From contig JAICND010000082.1 of the NCBI GenBank assembly GCA_025929005.1, positions 1-6,868 of the forward strand: a stretch of 6,868 bases of DNA, written 5' to 3'. The first letter of the stretch is position 1; every line of letters starts with the position of its first letter. The stretch is from Acidimicrobiia bacterium. GTDB taxonomy: Bacteria > Actinomycetota > Acidimicrobiia > Spongiisociales > ZC4RG35. The translations under genes and the position numbers were made by a program. A model generated the notes under the pieces. That model made no database searches and had not been told where the DNA came from. It saw only the letters and a program-made list of their open reading frames with translations. Shown piece by piece: positions 6,747 through 6,868 of the stretch.

Positions 6747-6868
6747 CCGGGACATCCATCAGGCGGGTTTAGGGAATTATCGGGTGGTCCGGTGGTTGGT
6801 TGCCAAATCAAGGTTCTTTTATTCAGTTGTGTGATTTGGGGGAGCTCGTCCGAGCAAAGAGCCCTGAC
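6747..6868 (+). other. Non-coding segment after ruvB with an AT-rich inverted repeat
   Basis: These 122 bases carry no convincing gene; a frame running through ruvB into this region (to 6834) is a shadow with no family features. The stretch 6801-6838 has only 13 G or C out of 38 bases, far below the surroundings. It contains CCAAATCA (6803-6810) and its exact reverse complement TGATTTGG (6832-6839), 21 bases apart. A short possible hairpin GCTC/GAGC with a four-base loop lies at 6844-6855. Without a U-tract after a tight stem, it is not a typical terminator. It could be a promoter or operator region for a downstream gene, or a mRNA leader, but nothing identifies it. Confidence 0.5.
6803..6839. 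repeat. 8-base perfect inverted repeat with 21-base spacer
   Basis: CCAAATCA at 6803-6810 and TGATTTGG at 6832-6839 are exact reverse complements. Flanking bases do not extend the match. Arm centres are 29 bases apart, close to but not exactly three helical turns, so a regulator site is possible. The loop is long for an RNA hairpin. Chance occurrence cannot be excluded at this length. Confidence 0.4.

Noticed and set aside
6743..6772. Rho-independent terminator at the ruvB stop (CTAACC pairing with GGTTTAG)
   Set aside because: The stem needs a bulge, the loop is 17 bases and no T-run follows, so it is not a credible terminator.
6550..6834. Plus-strand frame running out of ruvB into the non-coding tail
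   Set aside because: It overlaps the conserved RuvB winged-helix region in another frame, and its product shows no family features or ribosome site.
6844..6868. Possible riboswitch, ribozyme or tRNA fragment at the window edge
   Set aside because: Only a 4-base stem and a truncated tail are visible. I tried to fit the hammerhead, fluoride and glycine motifs, and none matches.
1..6868. A novel defence, mobile or otherwise undescribed system
   Set aside because: Every coding stretch is accounted for by a conserved housekeeping family with intact key residues, and no repeats, integrases, toxins or nucleases beyond RuvC are present.

Overview
The window reads as a stretch of an actinobacterial (Actinomycetota) chromosome. 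The evidence is a high-GC sequence (low 60s percent by eye), one GTG start fixed by a Shine-Dalgarno (pdxS) and one at a stop/start overlap (acyltransferase), tightly packed same-strand genes, and a gene order typical of that phylum: phosphatidylinositol-phosphate synthase, PIM acyltransferase, PimA-like mannosyltransferase, pdxS, pdxT, yebC, ruvC, ruvA, ruvB. The proteins are clearly recognisable, but the lipid genes are not close to the mycobacterial ones. A deeper actinobacterial lineage such as Acidimicrobiia is plausible; that placement is inference only.

Layout. Positions 1-2389 hold three genes for building phosphatidylinositol mannosides. They are a 5'-truncated CDP-alcohol phosphatidyltransferase, an HtrB/PatA-type acyltransferase and a GT4 mannosyltransferase, joined by stop/start overlaps. 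Positions 2417-3866 hold the two subunits of the DXP-independent pyridoxal 5'-phosphate synthase, pdxS and pdxT, 4 bases apart. Positions 3898-4641 hold yebC. Positions 4671-6746 hold ruvC, ruvA and ruvB, the Holliday-junction resolvase and branch-migration motor, with a 4-base overlap (ruvC/ruvA) and a 4-base gap (ruvA/ruvB). Positions 6747-6868 are non-coding and end at the window edge; they contain an AT-rich patch with an 8-base inverted repeat.

All nine genes lie on the + strand, and no internal gap exceeds 31 bases, so the whole block could be one transcript or a few overlapping ones. Functionally it joins three housekeeping modules (envelope glycolipid, vitamin B6, recombination), a combination also seen in mycobacteria, where extra genes are interspersed.

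I found no RNA genes, mobile elements, CRISPR arrays, phage genes or broken genes. All catalytic residues I could check are present. I do not see an undescribed system here. The findings are modest: a divergent acceptor region in the PimA-like enzyme, an unusual lysine pair in RuvB, and unexplained AT-rich non-coding segments.
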